Assembly: GCA_035582835.1 (NCBI GenBank)
Contig: JAYKAV010003110.1
Span: 355,778-419,777, forward strand
Origin: Phoebastria nigripes
Lineage: Eukaryota > Chordata > Aves > Procellariiformes > Diomedeidae
Direction of reading: 5' to 3'
DNA length: 64,000 nt
Shown: positions 50,251 through 63,628 of the stretch, one piece after another
How the letters are laid out: the number at the start of each line of letters is the position of its first letter
Numbering within the stretch: the stretch's first letter is position 1
The notes under the pieces: generated by a model
Seen by the model: only the letters and a program-made list of their open reading frames with translations
Database searches by the model: none
What the model was told of the DNA's origin: nothing
Made by a program: the position numbers and the translations under genes

Positions 50251-53200
50251 GTATGGTTACTAAATTCAATTTTGAGAATTTCATCTGTATTTGAAGCAGC
50301 CCATCCCTTTTGCACATTTAAAATTGCTAGGATGGCAATTTTAAGGATGGCTTACTTGTCTTCTAGCTATTTTGCTAATTTTGTGTTTTAAATGTCTTCA
50401 GCTGATACCTGTTCTTGTTGAACCAAATTAAAGCAAATTAAGGTCAACTTTCAGAAGTGTCATGCTAGTGGCTAGCAATGTTTTCTCTTGACTGAAATAT
50501 TTTTCATAAAGGATTGGAAACACTTACAGAGGTGCATCTGGTCCAAAGTCCTTGATCTGGTCACTCACGAATTTAAGGTTCATATCCAATTCAAAACTCA
50601 ATTTTATGTGCAATGAATTCTTTAATGAAAAGCTTAGACATTTCCCTTCTTGCATACATAAACCTGACGCTTACACAATGTTTTCCAAAACTTTCCAGAC
50701 TAGGTCAATATTGCTTTAAAGCAGAGAGCATGGACTTTAATTTGTTTGAGTGGCAATTCTGCAACATGCCTCTAAACAGTCACGCATTTTGTCTGAGAAA
50801 CAATGATGCATGAATCATACATTTTTTACTCTAACGGGGTGTCAAATTCACACACATGTAAATGCTTTGTAAATCTGGATTTATTTGACTAAAATGCCTT
50901 TTCCTTTGAATTCATCATTACTAAATTGCCTTAGTTAGAAGGACACTACTGGCCCAATTTTTAAAACTGAAAGAAGATGCACATTTTTAATAGTTAGGGT
51001 AATTAATGGTTAATAGAAGATACCTTAGCGTGTAGAGTATTCTTCATTTGCTGAAAGTCCTAACATTAGGATAAAATGCTTTTTGGGATTAGATACATTT
51101 ACAGAAAGAGACCTTTAGATCAATGCAGTGAGATTCTGCGACCTGTGTTACAGAGGAATTCAGAAGTCTCCTAAAGATGTCCTGAATTTCAGATCACTCA
51201 AGTTTAAAGAGAATTTGCATATTTCTCTGCTCCCTGTTGGGTTTTATATTTGTCTTTGGCACAAAAGAGTGGGTGGTCCTGAAATCAATACTGAGATATG
51301 CCCAGGCCCACCTTCCACGCCCCCTCTTCCTGATGTATACATACCTGGTGCTTCAGATTCAGTTTCTGCTTTGCTGTTGCTAGTAAACCTTCTTTGGCAA
51401 GTCTGAAGGAAATCTGCACTTGTCTGAATATCCAGAGTGGTGAATTAGGGTGAAGTCATCATTTTATGACATGAGCGTGGTGATTTCAAGACATAAGGAA
51501 GGGGCAGATTCAGATACTAAGAAACAGGAAATGTCCCATCTGGATCTGATTACAACTGCTATAAAAAACATCCCTCCAATACAGGGGAGGACTGACTGGG
51601 GAAGGATAGATTATTTTTCAGTGGGGAAAAAACATGTTGCCAGATAGGCTTACATGATAACAAAAAAGACAAAATACCCTGACACGAGTCTTTTTTTCCA
51701 CCCCAACTAAAACACAAATAATATTTGATAAAATTAATGGCTAGCAATAGCAGGGACACAATATTAATATTAAGTTTCTGCTCTATTGCTTGAATACTTT
51801 CCCAGAAATTGCTGTGCAGTTTTTAACCTTCAGGTATTTATTCGAGCTTTTCATCGGGTATAATGGTAGTGGCTCTATTTGATGGAAATAAATGAATAAA
51901 TAAAATGTTATGTAGAGACAATTGTATCTGCTCTTATCTACCTTGNTTTTGGTGTTTCCCCCATACCCTTTCCCAGACAGGACTACATTGTGGGACTAGT
52001 AAGTGCCTCATGATACGAGTATTATCTATTAGGGATTTTCATGCATATGTGAATAGTGAGACTGTTCGAGCAAACCTAGAAACCTTAGCCCATACAGATA
52101 ACACTTCCTTGGAGAATCATTCTCCTAATTTTCAGTACTCCTTGGGGATTATAAACTGGGAATGACAGCTTTTTTTTTTTCTCCTAAGATTGAAAAGTCA
52201 TTTGGTTTGAAATGAATAGAAGGAAACTTTCACACACAACAAAGACTTCTATTTTGGAATTCACTACCGTAGGACACTTAGAAGTGGAAAGAAGTTCAAA
52301 AAATAAATGTGAAAACTAAGGAAAGNTAGGAGGAATTATAACCTCCAGATGAGGAAGTCCCTATGCTGCTCATTGGTAGAAGCTGGGAGTGTGGGTAGAA
52401 ACGTTGTGTGTGGAATGGCCATGTATGTATACCCATATTTTATAGCTCAGCTGGCAGAAAATGTTTAGAACTGATGCAGAGACAGGATATTGGGCTAGAC
52501 GGAAATTTGATCTGAACCAGTCCAGCAAATGTTATGCTTTTCTGTAGTCCATGAACCTATCATTTCACAAAATGTTTGGCTCGCTCCTTAAGTCAGCTGT
52601 CTTCTGCATAATGGTGAAGAGCGGCTTTGGCTGCCAATGTTAACTGAGGAGTTCCATGGAAGAAGTGACCTGCCAAGGTTTCTTTCGTGTTCAGTGAGAC
52701 AGTCTCATCTCGTTAATATTCACTACTCTCTCAGTTCATAGCCTGCACGGTCAATCATGGTGCAACAGTCCCGCCTGGGCTATATTTACACTGTAGCTGT
52801 AACACGCATAAATGTGCACAAGCTAGCCTCAACGTAACGAACAGGGATAACACTGGTAGAGTAGCTACCAAAACATGAAAGTGTACAGCACAAGCTGTAC
52901 TGGCTTGGTTAGGAACCCAGCTCATTAACTGGGCAGGCAGTAATTGTGTTTTGGCTATCTCAGCAGTGCCATACTGAATAAGGTGCCAGCAGGAAAGGGC
53001 ACAAAAAGTTTCATGGCTTGGAGGAAATAGAGGAACCAGTGAGGCAAGTTGCCTGCCATGATGGAGATGCCAAATTAAGAAAATACTTTTTTTAATAAAA
53101 AACTTTGGAAAGGTAAGATTTTGAAGGACCATTTCTCCTTCAGGAATTACCCAGAGATAGATAAGAAAGGAAAAAAAAAATGAGTTCTGTGCAGCCTGAG

Positions 53201-55646
53201 TTCTGTCCAGCTGACCCTAACCTGTGAGTTTTATTTCACAATTGATAAAGCCAGGAAATATGGAAGGGATCAGCATAAGGCTATGTTAAATACAGTGAAT
53301 CCTGATGTTCTCAAACAGTTGGTAAAATCACAAAAGAAATATCTTACAAATTAAATTAGCTCATTTGAAAGAGTAAAAAAAAATGCAGAATTGTGCTGAT
53401 TTAAATATAAATACAAGAAGGTATTGGATACAGCCTACAGAGCTTTACAGGAAGCATTACTGTGTGCAAAGGGACAAATTTTTTTGAACTAAGGCATTCC
53501 TATTGGTAGCCATGCAAATAACTAAATGTAATATTTTTCTGAAATAAAAACAATAATAAAAACATGGTAATATCGGCATGAAATAATGCTCCTCTGAAGC
53601 ACACATTTAAGAGGCTGCTTGGAAAATGACCAAGGAAGATGGTTTAATGCATGTGATTGTAAATTTTATTAATGTTAATAAACACATTTTTAAGAGACGA
53701 AGGAATGGAGCTCATTACTCAGGAGAAATGAAGGCCCTTAGGGCCTTGGAAAGGGTTTTGATTTATATATGGTTTTACAGTTCCTAATCTTTTCCTGAGA
53801 TTAGAGGGAAAATGCAGCTGTAATACTGATCATTGTTTAGTCATTATTTTCCTTAATAAATGCAGTTCCAAAATATAAATTTGACAGATTTATAGAAACT
53901 TCCCCTTTTAATTCTGGGCTATTGACAATGTACAATTTGTGGCATAGGTTCTCCATCTGGATAGAAAGTGCTAAATAAAAGATATTTTCAATGTCCAAGA
54001 TTATGGTTGATAAATAACTTTCTAATCGATCTTTTCTATAAATAATATTTTTAGCTGGAGGATTTTTTATATTTTTACTTCGAGTAATGCAAGCAGGGTG
54101 GACAGAGTACAGGGCTCAAACATTATATGTTTGTAGAAGATGGCAAACAATAGCCTTCTTCATCAAGACTGTTCTTGTTCAGACCAAATTCCAAGTGGTT
54201 TATTGTGAGATGAAGAGATTGTGGGGTTATTGCACCTTCTTCAGGCATGTTGCCTAAGGTCCTTAAACTATGGGTTTAGGCAGTGTAGTGAGACAAGCTG
54301 CTCCAGAGAATAATTCAGACAGGAACCTATTGTGGATACTCAAGAGTTTGCTTTAAAAAACTCTATTATGAAAACCAAACCTGGGTAGAAGGACCAGTAT
54401 ACTGATTTAGGCACCTAAAGTTAGAATCCTAAAACATGAGTTTCTGCCCTTTATGACGTTTTTTAAGTAGTTTCTGTAAGCACTTGGGCTGATGTTGGCG
54501 TTTTTATTTTTAATTCTGCTTTTCAGTTTCTTTTGTTCAGTTGACATGCTCTGCCAATTTCTCTTGTTCTAGATAGTTTCATGGAGTTACTTAAGGTGTA
54601 CTTAAGTAAGTGTAAATAAGAACAGAAATTGTTTCAGAATTATTTGATCCTACCTTCAGGTTTCAAATTACGTGCTGGGATCTGGAAATAGTTGAGGCCT
54701 GCCTAGGTGTTAGAACATTAAATCATCTACTAAAAATATGCTTATAAACTGTTGACTAAACGTAATTTTGCTGTGATTGTTATACATCAGGCTGCTTTTG
54801 GATCTTAATGTAGTCAGATTTTTTTAGTGTCCTTCAAATAAGTCACCAAAATATTTATAAACATTAATTTGACTGTGATCTTAAAATCTCGTTTGCCACC
54901 TGAGATGGTCTCCTCTGGCTATGTCTGTGTTTCTGAGATTGAAGGACTTCCATTGAGAAGATGCTGACAAGGGGACATGGCAGGCTGGAGGTTTAGGATT
55001 CCCGGCTATAGTTTCTTTTCCTTGANCTGTTCTCCGTTTGTGCTCCAAATATCCAGCAGATAAATCCTCAGTTGATAATGCTATAAAGAAGTGAAACGTA
55101 GTTAGGAACTTTGTCTCATAAATATGGGAAGAAATGTCTGTCATTGCTAGATGATCCTTGGAGAAAACATTCTGGCAATCAACCGAAAGATCGTAGAGCA
55201 GCATGGATTTCTGAGAACACAAGATTAACAAGGTGGCTGATATACTCAGCAGTCCCCAAGATCCCCTCCCTCCTGTTTGAGGTAGTTAATACAGGAAATA
55301 CTATGAGTCTGTTGTATGGAATTTCTGAGTCCCCCCTACAGAGTAAGTAGAACTGAGAGCAGAATTTAAGGAGGAGAATACCAATGCAAAAGTGAGTTGC
55401 TATTTTTAGGTAACTTGCTGCACCAGACTGAAACTAAGCATTTTTCAGTTTACTGCCGTTTTTAATTCCCAGATACTTTAGAATGGTCTGCTCATCTACA
55501 GGGTACTGCAAAAACAGGCAGGTCAGTGATGAATGCTTTTCTAGATGTTAGGCAGTGAAACATAGAAGCTGATAGTTCGTTACTTTGTGTGTGCTGTATA
55601 TGAAAATTAATCTTCTAAAAAAGTACCATTTCTTTGTCTATTTCAG
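50251..55646 (+). other. AKAP6: AKAP6 intron between coding exons 2 and 3 (5.4 kb)
   Basis: Bounded by GTATGG and TTTGTCTATTTCAG. The only repeat I recognise is a sense CR1-like 3' end at about 52203-52542. The heart isoform of mammalian AKAP6 uses a different first exon and an internal start in the next exon, so an alternative promoter could lie here, but I saw no clear promoter or exon. The 125-codon minus-strand frame at 52755-53132 has no recognisable product. Confidence 0.85.
52203..52542 (+). mobile_element. Ancient CR1-like LINE 3' end, sense
   Basis: The text follows the end of CR1-like elements in order. It has GAATAGAAGGAAACTTTCACACA, then a GGAATTCACTACC word, then GTTCAAAAAATAAAT. 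After these come AGAAGCTGGGAGTG and ACAGGATATTGGGCTAGACGG, followed by GATCTGAACCAGT...AGCAAATGTTATG. The GGGCTAGA..GATCTGA.CCAG.. signature is diagnostic of the conserved 3' region. Many substitutions and one N (52326) show it is old and inactive. It lies in the opposite orientation to the two other CR1-like relics in this window. Confidence 0.75.
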
Positions 55647-57434
55647 GACCGTCTTGACTCTTTAACTGAAGTTGATGATTCTGGACAGTTAACCATCAAA
55701 TGTTCTCAAAATTACTTGTCACTGGATTGTGGTATTACTGCATTTGAACTATCTGACTACAGTCCTAGTGAGGATTTGCTTGGTGCTCTGGATGATATGA
55801 CCTCCAGCCAAGGGAAAGCAAAATCATTTGAATCCTGGAACTACAGTGAGATGGATAAGGACTTTCCAGGACTTATCAGAAGTGTGGGTTTACTTGCAGT
55901 CGCGACTGATTCCATTGCTTCCCAGTGTAATGAAGCATTAAATGAGAAAGAAACCCACATACCTCTTTCAGCAGAAGATGGAGAAGAAAGCAAAGACAGG
56001 AAAGCACTACATGAACTCTCACTAGTATCTCCTTCCTCGAACTCCTCTCTTTCTAAAGGACCTTGCTCTGAAGATGGTGTTTTACCTACTGACAGCAAAC
56101 CAATTTCCACATTAAAGAAACCAGAATGCAATCTTCCAGAGCACACCAGTGAAAAAATCAAACACTCTCACTGTGAAAACTCAACTCCTAAGAGGTCCAT
56201 AAGAGACTGCTTTAACTATAATGAAGACTCCCCTACGCAGCCTACATTGCCAAAGAGAGGTCTATTTCTGAAAGATGATGTGTTTAAAGATTATATGGAA
56301 GCCAATGATTTAAAAAGGCAAATCTCTCAGATAGTTAAAAATGAAATGAGTAGAAGTACACCCTCGTTGTTAGATCCACCAGACAGGTCCAAGCTTTGCC
56401 TAGCTTTACAGTCACCCTACACTAACAGTCCATCTGCAGTTAGTCAGTCATATGATTGCTTAAATACAATAGGTGATAGAAATCTTGAGTACACAATAAA
56501 AAATCACTTTAAGGACAGTCCCATAAGTCTAGGGAAGTCTACTTTCTACACCTGTAAAGAAAAATCAAAGCACAAGAAGTCTCATGACTCTCCAGAGAAG
56601 GTGAAAGCTGGCAGAACACCTGGAGGTATGTGTAAAACAGCTCCACCAATACAAGTCAAAAAAAGAGGACATTCTTCTCTACAAAATGGAATTACTTCTC
56701 ATAACTCTCAGTCTCTGGAGGAGACGGAAACAGATTCTTCTGCATCATCAGAGTCTTGTAACCAGAGAGACCCAAATGGGCAATCACAAGGTAAAACTGA
56801 GCCTTTTAATTCACCAACACGTAGCCAAAAGAGTGCTTCCTCAGCTGGTTCTGAGCTTACCAACTCATCACCTCTTCTACTGAGAAAAAAGAATAATAAA
56901 AGCTTCTCCTCAACACCAAGCTATACTCAAAAAAACAGTAAAGATGGTGAGGTCTGGTATGGATCTGATGAATATTTAGCACTTCCTTCACATCTCAAAC
57001 AGACTGAAGTATTAGCGTTAAAACTAGAAAATTTGACAAAGTTGCTGCCCCAAAAGCCCAGAAGAGAAACCATTCAAAACATTGATGACTGGGAGCTGTC
57101 AGAAATGAACTCAGATTCAGAAATGTATCCAACGTACCAGACAAAAAAGCACAAAAAAATGGGTAGAATTTCACCAAGCTCTTCAAGTGATATAGTATCT
57201 TCCTTAGGTGACAGTATTGAATCTGGGCCTCTGAGTGATATTCTCTCTGATGAAGATCTTTGTATGCCTGTATCTTGCATTAAAAAATACATTGAAGAAA
57301 AGTCAGAAAGGACTGCTGTCACTCAGCCGACTGAGAATGAGACTTCTGCCTCAAATAAATCAGCTTTAATTCATCAACTGATGCAAGATATACAACATCA
57401 AGAGAATTATGAAACCATATGGGAAAAAATTGAG
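55647..57434 (+). CDS. AKAP6: AKAP6 (mAKAP) large third coding exon, residues 193-788
   Basis: This 1,788-bp exon (596 codons, phase 0 at both ends) lies between acceptor TCTTTGTCTATTTCAG and donor GTAAGG. It starts DRLDSLTEVDDSGQ and ends IWEKIE. Residues 225-230 are FELSDY, which fits the PDK1-docking site mapped in mammalian mAKAP-alpha (residues about 227-232). Met243 (55797-55799) fits the start of the shorter mAKAP-beta form. The following 100 residues correspond to the region reported to bind adenylyl cyclase 5. Ser-rich, disordered, poorly conserved linkers separate highly conserved islands: residues 372-401 (CFNYNEDSPTQP), 427-444 (STPSLLDPPDRSKLC), 629-664 (WYGSDEYLALPSHL), 703-729 and 765-788. 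The last island is the start of spectrin repeat 1, which continues beyond the window. The repeats target the protein to the nuclear envelope through nesprin. Confidence 0.96.
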
Positions 57435-57980
57435 GTAAGGCAATAATCCTGTGTTCTTCTGCTGTGTTCTTGATAAGCCTATATATGGAGATGCAGCTGT
57501 GGGCAGGGGTGGAGTTGCTTTCTTGTTTTCTTTTAATGATGAAAATAGTCTCATCTAGTGACTGCTAGAAGTAGAGAACAGCGGTGATCATTGTAATTAT
57601 AATAGACTGCAGTTAACTAACTAACTATACAGAATTTGCCTACATTAGTTTACTTACACCAATGCCTTTAAACTTGGCAAAATGTTATTTTATCAATAGA
57701 GCTTCTCTTTGCCAAGATCAGGTACATGGTAAGTTATTTTTTGGATGAAGTGAAAGATAAACATTGGAAAATCAGGGATCTTTGTTGTATTTGAATGAAG
57801 TTATACTTAATATCATCTGCCTATTTTCTTTATAAAAAAGAATTGCTTTAGTCCAAGAAGAGAGGAATCATTTTCTTGATTCCTGTCATACCATGTATAA
57901 TAACCACATTTCTTTTTAATCAGTTCTCTTCCCTTGCAGTGATTGTTTTCCCTCCAGTATTGGTGGAACTAAGCATAACA

Positions 57981-58015
57981 TCTTTTTTTCTCTCTCTCTC
58001 TTTTTTTTTTTTTTT
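57981..58015. repeat. Pyrimidine tract with (TC)n core
   Basis: A T-run, then about five TC units, then a longer T-run. It resembles a splice-acceptor pyrimidine tract, but no exon follows: the next AG dinucleotides lead into frames that stop at once. Confidence 0.8.
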
Positions 58016-61000
58016 AACTTAAATAATCCTTCCTAAATAATGGCAATTTAATAGTGCAATATGCTAGAGCAATAACAGCAATATACTATCGCATTAAACT
58101 TCAAATGAGATAGGATTTCAGTCTTGGCTTCCGGCATCTCTTCTTCAGAAGTAACTCTTCTTTATAAAGCGGAAACGTTTGCAGTAGTTAACACTATGAG
58201 AGATCTTTTCAAGAAAAAAGATAAACTTTGGAAAGGGAGGTGAATTTGAATGAATAATCAAATAAGAACCTAGCCATCTCAATAATATAATTATTATCTT
58301 ACATTCATAGTAAATTTTTGTTTCAGTTTTCTGATGGATTTGTCTTCCTGGCCATTTTAGAGGAGAGCTCTCCTATTCAGAACATTTCATGTCCATCCTC
58401 AATATAGTTTAGTAAAATGGCTGCCAGAAAAGAAAGCTCCATCTCTACTAGATTTCAAAATGCTTTAAAATTCATGAAATATGCATTAAAGGGTGATCCT
58501 GGCATCTAAATGCTAAATTTGGCATCTGCATTATCTTCTGTGTTATCAAGCTCCGTAAAAGCTAAGAAAAAAGGAGGACTTAGTTTTATAACTTCAGTAA
58601 ACGCTTCTTACGATGTGTGATTTCCATAACTTTTGAAGACATTGGAAGTATTATGACTAGTAGAAAAGTAGTTGAGCTAGAGATGTTGGAGTATAAAGTC
58701 AGGGTAGAAAACACCGAAAGAGAAATTTCTTCTTAAACAAAGGAGGGAGCAGCAGCTGTCAGCCTTGAAACAGTCAGCTCTGAAGGGCAGCGCTTAATGA
58801 TTCAAGTTGTTCCCTCCATCCTGATGGCTGGGGTTCATCTTCCGGACTCTGATGAAAGAACCATCTTCATAAGTGCAAGCTGTTTCTGTGCTTAAGTTTG
58901 TGTAGTGTTGAAAATTAGTCCAGATGAAGCTGACAGATACAGAGCCCTTCATTCTGTGCAAGCAACAAATCCCCTCAAAGCTGCTTGTGAATACATAAGA
59001 TGCTATCTTTCAAATGATACTACAGGAGCCTGTTTAAGGAATGGAATTGAGCATCTAGGGACCAGCTCCCTCCACTAGAAGCTGACTAGCATCCTTCTGG
59101 CAAAAAGCAGGTGGCAGAGAAACTTTTTGCATCACCCTCTCAAATCATCACGTTTATTTTTCTCAAACTTTTTGAAAAGGTAATTCTCTTTTTGGGGGTC
59201 ATCTGTCTTTGTGTGATTCCCTGCAGCTGCAGTTCAGTCCTGCCAGGATGGCGGAATAAGAACCAGCTGTAACAACTGGATGCAGCTGTAAACACCCACT
59301 TCCTCTCCATACCCATCCTCTCCTCCTGACAGCAATTAAAGGTAGTTAGCTGTTCTCTGGCTAGAGTAAACCCTTCTAGCTAGTGATTACAGCTGCCACT
59401 CTTGTCCTCAAGGAACTTTGCTACTGCTGATGCTGTTTTTTTCTATAATTTCTCCGTGTTCCTGGTTGTGAGGAATGTTTGGGAAACGTTGATCCTGGAG
59501 TTTGAAAATAATCTTATGAAGTATGTTGTGGGAAGGGGCTCAGAGTAGAAGAAGGGCTTTAAACAGAAAGAAGACCAGATGCAAAGAGCACTGCTAAGAA
59601 GAGAGATAGCTCAGTGATGCCTGCCCTTAAAAGCAGCACATAAGAAAGTTTCGTATTTATTTCATGCAGAAAGATGTATGCTAGCTACACTAAATGCCTT
59701 GAAAATTTACTTCCTGAATGGTGAATAAAAATAATCAAGAGAAAAGTTTTGAAATGTTTTGCAAAGCTATTATAATATTTTAAAGGAATATAAGGTTTTC
59801 CCAAGCTGCTTATTTACCTGAGTTTTTCCATTGTTGCTAGTAATTATATTTTCTGCTTGTAAGACTAGTAAAGAACCAATTTTTCAATACAAGAGCTCTT
59901 ACCAAGGTAAATCCTGCTTCAGTAACACTATGGTGCCTTGCTGAGGTACTTTAATTTGACATAAGTAATAGAAAAATAGAAAATTCCTCCCTTATGTGAT
60001 GTTATGAAGTATTGTAAACAAAATCTAACTAAAAATACCATACCTGTGTCACAACTGAGTCCTTTCTTTTACTAGATCTCCTGTTTCATAATTCCCTAAG
60101 CAGAGTATGAAAAGTGTGCCATTGCTTTTTTAATTATCGTCATTTGGCATTTACATTAATTCTGTTATTTAATAAGAAGCCTCCAACTCAAAAAGGAGTT
60201 TCCTAATTGAATGAATACATGTCTTAGCAATAATTCAATACTACTTTTGTTAGCAGTAGTTTTATGCTAAAGAAGTCAGATCTGAAATGAGAACTTAATT
60301 AATGACAGAAGCAGCATGTTCATGCCCATTAGTAAGCCAGCTACACTGCTTCAAACGTCTAGCCTAATATATTTTATTTATTGAGATTGTAAAACAAAAC
60401 TAAAATAACTCAACCTTTCATTTTGGGATAACAACAGCTTAGAAACAACTGGCAGCCTCAAAATCATTGAAAGTCATATTTTTCATAGGGCAAGGTAATA
60501 GGGCAAACAAGGAAGTTTCAGTATTTTATTATGATGGGAATAATTTTGAATTAGTATAAATCTGGTAATATCTTGATAGTAAGCAATTTGTTGAACATAT
60601 GCTAAAGCATTTATTGGAAGCCTTACCCATTTCTCAGTTATATAGAGGATCGTCATGTGCAGAAACTGATAAAATGTAGTTTTTCATACTTGCAAATTAT
60701 GCAGATATCCTTGCATGGGTATTATCATGCTGTTAATCTATCTGTCTGCCTACAAATAGAATTCTGCTTGACTGGCCCATTTGCTGTTACATAGGATCAC
60801 TTTCTTGCTTTGCAATAAATATTGCATACTCTTGCCATATTTTGCCTTGCACTGCAGCTAATTCTTTGGCACATGCTTCTTATGCCTTTAGTACTAGGTA
60901 CCTCCATTCTGGGGTACATAACAATTTCTGTGGCAGTTCCTTGTGTGTTTCAGAAATTACTTTTTGGAGTTAAATGTGAGAATGAGTGATACCAAATTTT

Positions 61001-63584
61001 GAATGTTCCTCTTATCGTTGAAGTATAGTTCAGCTTTTCGTAGTTACCCCAAATGAATTTTTAGAATGCAGATTAAGCTGTGTAGTTTCTGTTACACTAA
61101 CTGGAGGGGAAAAAGATATAACATCATCATTCTCACAGGTAAAGTCAATAGAGTTCTTTGCTGTAAGAGGACGGCCGATTGCCACTTGTCATATGTAACA
61201 CTAGGACTCCATAGTATCCGTTTCAGAATGCTTTAAGGTTTGCTTTCTGTAAGAAAACTAAGTTTTCCTTAAAATCATACTAATAATTTATTTTTTCCCC
61301 CATTTTTATGTACAAACTGAAAAATTGGAAGAAAAAACTGATTTTGGGCTGACCTAATGACAATGCATTTTCAATCATCTTATGTGAATAAAATAATAAT
61401 AACAATAAAAAACCTTGTTCAGGCAGTTTCATCTCCTTCTCTAGAAAGCAATACTAGATTGACTATACTGACATCCTTGTGCTGTAATGCGTGGTCACTG
61501 ATAATCCCATCTACTTGATTTTTGAGGGCACTATTACAAAGGGTAGAAATGTAACCATTTGTAAGACACTCCATTTAAATGAGGATGTGTTTGCTTTGCA
61601 GGCCCCAGGGTTAATTGTATGGAGCAAATTGCTGATTTTTTTCCTGTTATACAGACTTATAGCTTGTTTTTTCACAGGCTTCATTTCTGTAAGAGGCAGC
61701 TGAATTTCCTCTGCAAGAAGCAATTTGATATCTATCGATCCCATCTTTTTAGCTCATCACATTTCATGAATTTTCCCTCAACTCCATTGGCTCTGTATTT
61801 GTCTGGGGAGCCCAGTCAGCCTTGGCACTGGTTACCCACCTTCTTGACATGCTAAGGGAATAAAATAATGGCTGCTCTGCATGTCTTTCTGCTGTGGGTT
61901 AGAGCATGCCCCAGGGATCCTACAGCAAAGAGCCAGATAAAAGATTTTGCTGCCTTCCACGACCCAGTCAGGGACCCCCTCACCCTCATGCAACCATTTA
62001 TCCCCTCTGAACCCAAGATGCCTCAGTGGAGCGGAGAGTGAAGACCCCTTTTCCAAATTATTGGAGTAATGGGAATAATTTTCCTGTCTAGGAGGAACTA
62101 AGGATCAGTGCAGTCTATAAAGGAGAGTACAGTATCAGAGCTAAACTCGTTAGTGTGACAAATAGCTTGTGTGTTTGGGTGGGAAAGATTTGCATTTTTA
62201 GAGGGTAGTCCCAAAAGGTGACTAAACAATTGGCTTCTGCAAATGGTTAATGGACTTGGTAGAGCAAGTTTGTATTGGAGATGTGGCTGGGAGTCCATTT
62301 GGGCAGTGGAGAGCCAGTTGGTTAGAAAATAGTTGGAGAACTGACACAAAGGGGAAAGAATTTGTGTTGTTTAGATTGAAAGGGGACAGAGTTGCTTCTG
62401 GGCAGAGAATGGACTGAAAATACACCAGTACAGTTAAGGTAGAAGCCAGATTGCTTTACGGGAAGCGAAGTTTATTTGTGTTTGGAGGTGATTTTCATCA
62501 TTAGGGGGAAAAGCATGCATAGAGGACAAATGAAGTTGGGGCTATGGGGCTAAGGTAGTGAAAAACTAATAGGAACTGATAACACTGATGGGGCTTGGTA
62601 ACAAAGAAAAAACATAGAACCGAAATCAGTAATGACCGAACAGGTGGAAAAAGCGAAGATAATCAACAGGGAACAGGACTGGCTTGTTTTGGATTACCAG
62701 ATAAAGGATTTTTGAAGTGTTGTAGTGCTCCCCTCAGCCCTCTTGCTTTCAATAACTTAGTAACAGTGCTTCTAATACTGACCCTCNTAAAATAAATGGA
62801 TTGCATATTTTTCCTAATAGATAGAGTGCTTGCCAAAATTTGTTCATCTCTGAATCTTACTTATACTGCTTCATACGATTTACATTGAAATACTGCTCTT
62901 GGTTGATGACCAGTTTATAAAAAACAGTAAGTGAAAGAGGTATCAGATCCAGAAATTCCTTGGCAACTCTGCAGTTTTCTCAGCAGTCTTGCTGCTTTGT
63001 GCAGCATAATTGAAAATGTCACTTCACATTTTGCACTGAGAGTCAAGTTTGTGCTTTGTTGTTTTGAGTCTGATGGTACTCCCTTGCTTTGAAAGCCTAT
63101 CCCTCAGTTTTCAAGCTGGTTAAACTATTATTAAGCAGTTATGTAGGATACATATGGAACTCTTACTTTTACTCAGACAAGTACTTCTTTACTAGAAGAT
63201 GATATTGAAATACACTGAACCCTCTGTTCCTCCAAAACACTTGGTTCCTAACAGTTTGCTTGAATTTTAAACAGCTTCTCCGAGTACATTCACTTTTCTT
63301 TGACATTTGCTTTACCACAAATAGTCTGAGCGAGTTTGTCACCAGCAATCTTTGCAAAAACAGCAAATTCTATGTAAGCTGTGCAAATTCTGAATTTGTA
63401 TCTTTACATCTAAAACTGACTGCAGGAATTATGCTTCCTTAATGAAACACATCTATGGTGAAGCATATGCTTGTTCAGAACTGTTCGAATTTCCAATGTA
63501 AAGACCTCAGAATGATTTGGCAGTGAGCAGTTTTAGATCAGGGATTTTTTATGTTCAGTATTTGGCAAGTCATACCAAATAATT

Positions 63585-63628
63585 TGGGGGGAAAAAAAAG
63601 AGAGAGGGAGAGAGAGAAATAGAAAAAA
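63585..63628. repeat. Purine-rich (GA)n low-complexity tract
   Basis: A G-run, an A-run and several GA/GGGA units in one purine strand. Simple intronic sequence. Confidence 0.8.

Noticed and set aside
52755..53132. 125-codon minus-strand open frame in the intron before the third AKAP6 exon
   Set aside because: No recognisable domain, no splice sites framing it and no start context or polyadenylation signal that would make it a gene. Length alone is within chance for 64 kb.
55841..57322. Several minus-strand frames of 60-106 codons across the third AKAP6 exon
   Set aside because: They are shadows of the conserved plus-strand coding sequence, with no splice or promoter support.
57981..58025. 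Strong pyrimidine tract as a possible splice acceptor
   Set aside because: No open frame of exon size follows the nearest AG, and the tract is simple (TC)n/T sequence.
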